The notes under the pieces are model-generated. The model was not told the origin of the DNA. It saw only the letters and a program-made list of their open reading frames with translations, and did not search any database. 64,000 nt of DNA from Tamarix chinensis (Eukaryota > Streptophyta > Magnoliopsida > Caryophyllales > Tamaricaceae). Below are positions 52,201-58,200 of this stretch, in pieces. The stretch is taken from assembly GCA_030549775.1 (NCBI GenBank), contig CM060172.1, positions 4,981,361-5,045,360 on the forward strand. The letters run 5' to 3'. Numbering within the stretch: the stretch's first letter is position 1; each line of letters starts with the position of its first letter. A program made the translations under genes and the position numbers.

Positions 52201-55200
52201 TGTGGTTCTACTTTGGGTGCTTAACATTTTGGTATTAAAGCATCTACATGATTGGGAAAGATGGCTCAGAAGGTCAATGCATTAGAAGAGAAGTTCAGAT
52301 ACATTCAAGAGGAATGGCAGAGGAAAAATAGACTTTGTCAAGGAAGATACACTGCGTTTACCTACTCTAGATGGACGACTAGGTTCCATTGAGAAGTCCG
52401 TGGAGGCAATTCTGGAGAAGTTGTCGATCTCAAAAAAGCATGGGGTGGACATTTCTACTTCGGACAACCCAGGGAAACAAAAATAGGATGATTTCGGAGC
52501 TTCATTACCAAGAGCTATGGGTGAAGCACAAGGAGATAAGGAGAGTGACCTTCACTGGGCCGAATATCGACCTACCCGCCACCTGGAATTTTTGATATTC
52601 AGTGAAGTAGACCTGAATGGGTGGTTGTTTAGGGTGGAGCGATACATCAATTTGAATCAGTTGATAGAGGGATAGAAACTAGAATTGGTGGCTGTAGCCA
52701 TGGAGGGCAAGGCGCTAGCTTGGTTTCAAGGAAGTATATTTGATGCAATTTCGCCCCAAACAGGAGGGCTCACTATGCAAAAAATTCCTTGCAATCCACC
52801 AGTTAACCATGGTGGAGTATTTGGAGAATTTTGAGCTGTTAGTTGTGCCGCTGCAAGGGTGTTTTTCAGAGTCGATGCTCGAAGGCACTTTCCTCAATGG
52901 ACTAAAACTGGCTATGCGGGCAGAATTTAGAATGATGAGGCCTAGTGGGCTCACAAAGATGATGGATGCAACCCAAATGGTAGAGGACAAGAACAAGGTG
53001 ATCTAGTTGGGGCGAGTTGGATCGGGCAATACGGTTGGATATGGGGCAAGGGTAAGCCACGCAACCTATATTGTAAGCAACCTAACCCAAAAAAGTGCAA
53101 TTCAAACCCAACCAATCTCCCGACAGTTAGGAACCTGTTTCCCTCATACTCGCCTGAGCCCAACCCCTCTAACAACCCATCTAGCCCCTTCGTTAGAGGC
53201 CCGTATGCCAATCACCGAACACCCAGGTTCAAGCGACTATCAAAAGCAGAGGAATAATGCCAAAGGGAAAGGGGCATGTGCTTTTGCTGTGATGAAAAAT
53301 ACTCCCCTAGGGACCTGTGTAAGAATCGACTACTTTAGATTATGATTCTGGAGGATGCCGGTGATCTTGAGGAGGAAGGTGAGATGCTGCCAAATGAATA
53401 GGACGACGTAGCTGTGGGAATGGATGGGCACATTGAGCTCTCCATGAATTCCGTGGTGGGATTCACCTCACCAAAAACAATGAAATTAAGGGGAAAGATA
53501 TATGATAAAATTTGATAGATTGTGGTGCAACGCATAATTTTATTGCTCAGGATTTTATTTAGAGGCTAGGAATTCCATTGTCGGGTATGGCTACTTTTGG
53601 AGTTATCATGGGAACCAGAAATTTAGTTCAAACGACCGGAATCTGCATGGGGGTCACTCTTGTCGCTGCCTGAAGTGGAGATTGTGGAGGATCTTCTGCC
53701 ATTGGAACTAGGAAGTGCTGATGTAATTCTGGGGATGCAATGGCTGGAAAAACTTGGGGCTACACAGGTAAATTGGAGGACATTGTTGATGAAGTTCAAT
53801 GTGAGGGGCACACCAGTAACTTTGAAAGGGGAAGTTGAATTATGTAAAATGCAGGTATCCCCCAAATCACTTATGCATACAGTAAACAAAGAAGATCACA
53901 TTATTTTGTTAGAATATTGCGCATTGAATGTGGAAGAAGGCAGTAACCACATTGGTGAGGTACCATTAGAGGTACTAACAGTGGTCCAAGGTTTCCAGGA
54001 TGTATTTAAAGAGCCGGAGGGATTGCCCCCTACTCATGAGTTGGATCACAGAATTCCATTATTAGTAGGGGTCAACCCAGTCAACGTACGCCCTTATAGA
54101 TATCCACATGTGCAAAAGGACGAGACTAAACGATTGGTGGGAGAGATGCTAGCAGCGGGAGTGACTAGGCTAAGCCATAGCCCATTTTCTAGCCTCGTTT
54201 TGCTAGGTAAGAAGGATGGTAATTGGTTTTGTGTGGACTATAGAGCTCTCAACCAGTGTTTGAAAAGACCTAAGGTGCACATAGGCGATAGGGGTCCTAG
54301 AGTCTAGGCATTAGACGCAAGGCAAAGGCGTGCTCCTAGGCGATGTGAGGCGCCAAAATTACTTAAAGCCATGATTAAAGGATTAAGTTTTTAGGAAAAA
54401 AAAGTATTCCATAACAAGAAAATACTTAGAAAAATAACAACCTATGAGTTTCATGCTACCAATACTTGTAGATAGTGTGGATTGTGGACCACTTCTTATT
54501 GTCTCTGGTTCTTAACTCTCTACGGTCTATCTCTTTTTCTGACTCTATTTCTTTTTTTTATATGAGTTTAATACTACCCGTGTTTAAAAAATGAATTTTA
54601 TTCTCTTTTTTGTATTTACCTGATGATCCTGACTTTGCTTTTAGGCTTGCAGCCTTGTTGGTTGCAAAATGTGTATCTTTTCCAAAACAACTATTGCGCT
54701 CCCCAATCAAAATTATAATAGGCCTACACTTTTTCAAAAATCCCTACATGATTTTTTTTTTTTTTTCTGTTGAAAAGCATGTACATGTCTACTCCTTTCC
54801 TAAGTCCCTAACTCTCTGTATGTATTTTTTTTTTTCCAAAAATAGGCTTCTCTTTTTCCAAAAAAAGTCTACTTCTCTCTTAAGTCCTTAGCTCCCTGTG
54901 TGATTTTTTCTACTGATAGGATATTTTGCTCAAAGGTGCGCGCCTCTGCGCCTGTGAGCTTCTGCACCTTAGGCATGCCTCAACCGCTTAACATGCACCT
55001 CACTCACATTGCCTACCTAGCACCAAAAAAGCCCCCACCCTCTATCGCCTTAGCGCCCAAGGTGTGCCTTAGGCGCGCTTTTTCAAACACTGCTCTCAAC
55101 AAGGCCATAGTTCATGATGAATTTCCAATTCCGATGATTAACGAATTGTTGGATGAGTTAAATGGAGCATTAGTTTTTTCTAAGATGGATTTGAAGTCGA

Positions 55201-58200
55201 GTTATCACCAAATCAGGGTGAGCCTAGAGGATGTTCCCAAAACTGCATTCCGTACGCACGAAGGGCACTATGAGTTCCTAGTAATGCCCTTCGGGTTAAC
55301 AAATGTCCTAGCAACCTTTCGGGCCTTGATGAATGAGATATTTAAGCCTTACCTCTGCAAGTTTGTTCTGTTTTTTTTTTTTTTTTTTTTTTTTATGATA
55401 TATTGGTATACATTCCTAATATGGAGACTCATCTTGGACATTTACAGTTGGTTTTCAAAATGCTTAGAGCTAATGACTTGAAGGTGAATGAAAAGAAGTG
55501 TGTATTCGGATAACGGGAACTAGAGTACTTGGAGCACATTATATCAGCAGCAGGAGTGGCAGCTAAACTTTCCAAACTGAAGTGCATGTAGGAGTGGCCT
55601 GTACCTAAGACCCTGCGAGAGTTAAAGGGTTTTCTGGGATTAACTAGCTATTATCGGAAGTTTGTTTGGCACTATGGATACATTGTTGGCCCTTTAATTG
55701 CACAATTAAAGAAAGATAGCTTCAACTGGGGAGAGGGCGCACAAGTAGCCTTCGAGAAGCTTAAACAAGCCATGGCTTCTATGCTGGTCCTTAAGCTGCT
55801 AGAATTTTCACAACCATTTGTGGTAGAGATGGATGCTTCGGGTGTGGAAATCTGGATAGTTTTGATGCAACAGGAGCACCCCATAGCCTACTTCAATCAG
55901 GCTTTAGGCCAGAGAGCCTGCCTAAAGTCAATCTATGAAAGAGAACTAATGGCAGTGATACTTGCGGTGCAAAGATGGAGACACTACTTAATGGGGCAAT
56001 GGTTCAAAGTGAGAAAAAACCAACGGAGTTTGAAGTTCCTACTAGAACAGAGAGTAATTCCGGAGGAACACATCAAGTGGTTCTCAAAGCTTTGAAGCTA
56101 TACTTTTGAAATTGAGTATAAGCCGGGCCATGAGAATAAGGCAGCTGATGCTCTTTCCCAGGTAGAGTCAACTTCCTTGTCTACTTTCACCACTACCTGG
56201 GTTGAAAGCTGGAGCAAACTTCAATCCAAAATCAAATCTAACCCACTGTTGGGACCTATTATGGAAAATCTGCAGGAAGGTCGGGAGGGGGTGCCTAGGT
56301 ATAGCCTACAGAAGGGGAAGTTGTTGTACCAAGGCCGGTTGTCATTACCTACCAAATCCACTCTAATTCCCATGTTTTTGGCTGTTTTCCATGCCTCTGA
56401 GATAGGTGGACATTCTGGCGTTTTGAGGACATACCGGAGGCTGGCCAAGGAGGTTTATTGGGCTGGGATGAAGAAAGATGTACACAGGTTTGTGGCCAAT
56501 TGTACAATGTGTCAACAAAATAAATATCAAGCTTTGAGACCTGCTGGGTTGCTCCAGCCCTTACTCGTCCCACAGCAGGTATGGGAAGATATTTGCCTTG
56601 ATTTTATTGAAGGGTTTCCCAACTCACAGGGGTATAATTGCATTATGGTGGTAGTGGATCGGATGACGAAATATGCACACTTCATTCCTTTGAAGCACCC
56701 CTTCACTGCTCAGATTGTGGCTGCCATATTTGTTAGGGAGGTGGTACGTCTCCACGCGGTGCCAAAATCCATGGTATCAGATAGAGATAAAGTGTTTGTT
56801 AGAAATTTTTGGAAGGTCTTTAAGATGCAATGCACCACCCTTCGTTATAGCTTGGCATACCATCCACAAACGGATGACCAAACTGAGGTGGTGAATGAGG
56901 GTGTGGAGACTTACTTGCTTTGGTTTTTGGGAGACAAACCAAGGCAATGGGTGAAGTGGATCTCTTGGGCAGAGTATTGGTACAATACCTCTTTCCACTC
57001 AGCCAACAAACCACTCCTTTCAAGGCTCTGTATGGCTGTGACCCCTCCTCCCTTGCTGTGTTATGAAACAGGCCACACCCCATTCAATGCAGTGGAGCAA
57101 GAGTTGCAGGACAGGGATATTGTTTTGAGTTAACTGAAGTAACACCTGCTAAGGGCTCAATCTCAGATGAAGACTCGAGCAGATAAGAACAGAAGGGAGC
57201 AAGGCCGAAATGTAGGCAGTTGGGTGTTTGTTAAATTGAAGCCCTATCGCCACAAGTCATTAGCAAGGCGTTTGAATGAGAAGTTGTTACCTAGATACTT
57301 TAGTCCCTACCTGGTGGAGCCAAAAGTGGGATAGGTCGCATACAGGTTGAAGCTACTTACATCGGCTGCTATTCATCCAGTTTTCCATGTCTCAATGCTT
57401 AATCCAACCTTAGGGGTTAATCAGCCAACACAGCCCTTTATTCTAGTGCTTATTGAAGACTTTAAGTGGTGGGTAGAGCCAGAGTCCCTGCTTGACTTAA
57501 AGTACAGTTCGCAAGGCCGGCTGGAGGTCCTAATTAAGTGGAGGGATCTACCTGATTTTGAGGCCTCTTGGGAGGAATTTGACGTGATCAGCTAGCAATT
57601 TCCTTCATTTCACCTTAAGGAGAAGGTGAAAGACTGAGGGGTGATGATAGGCTAGTTATTAAATATACTTACGTGCGGAGGAGCAAGTGTGGTGAGAAGA
57701 CTGAAAGAGGCAACTGAACTGTCATGTTATTTGCTGTTTTCTATTTTCATTTCTTTTTTCCTTTTTTGGTGTCTAGTGCGTCAGGTATGCATGACCTGGC
57801 ATGGGTCTGTTATTCTGTTATTTGGAATCTTTTTTGGTGTCTAGTACATCTCTCAGAAATAATCAAGGATGTCTTGTCTACCCAAGCAACTTTGATAGGA
57901 GAGGAGTGTGTTTCACACCTAAGATCAAAAAGGCCTTGTTTGGCAACAGTAGTCAGAATCTTATCAATCATTCTTTAGCAAATTTAATAACATTATCATG
58001 AACATAAGTGGAAGTACATGAAATACTGCCTCTGTTTTCATGTGTTGGATGGAGAGAGGTATATCTTCTTATGCTTCAAGTGGTTTGGTAGTTGTTCCAT
58101 AAGGGTGGGTACTTTTCTAGCAATGCATGAGCCTGCACCATCTCACACGTTTTCTTGTCCTTATTCAAGATATCCACGACCAAATCTTCATACTTGTGCA

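Larger units (their letters stand above)
51807..57838 (+). mobile_element. Ty3 chromovirus (plus strand), near complete but inactivated
   Basis: The order is 5' LTR (51807-52226), primer-binding site, gag, protease, RT, RNase H, integrase, chromodomain, purine tract (GACTGAGGGGTGATGA) and a truncated 3' LTR (57645 to about 57838). gag-pol is split by stops and frameshifts, a 24-T run beside the RT active site, and an 839-bp hAT-like insertion in RT. Presence of a chromodomain places it among chromoviruses, which tend to insert in heterochromatin. LTR copies differ visibly, so it is not recent. Confidence 0.93.

Noticed and set aside
54610..54891. Phe/Leu-rich ORF, possible membrane protein
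   Set aside because: It lies in the pyrimidine-rich middle of the hAT-like element with T-runs; no domain.
55380..55481. Poly-Phe membrane-like segment
   Set aside because: It is produced by the 24-T run in the RT, not a real transmembrane helix.
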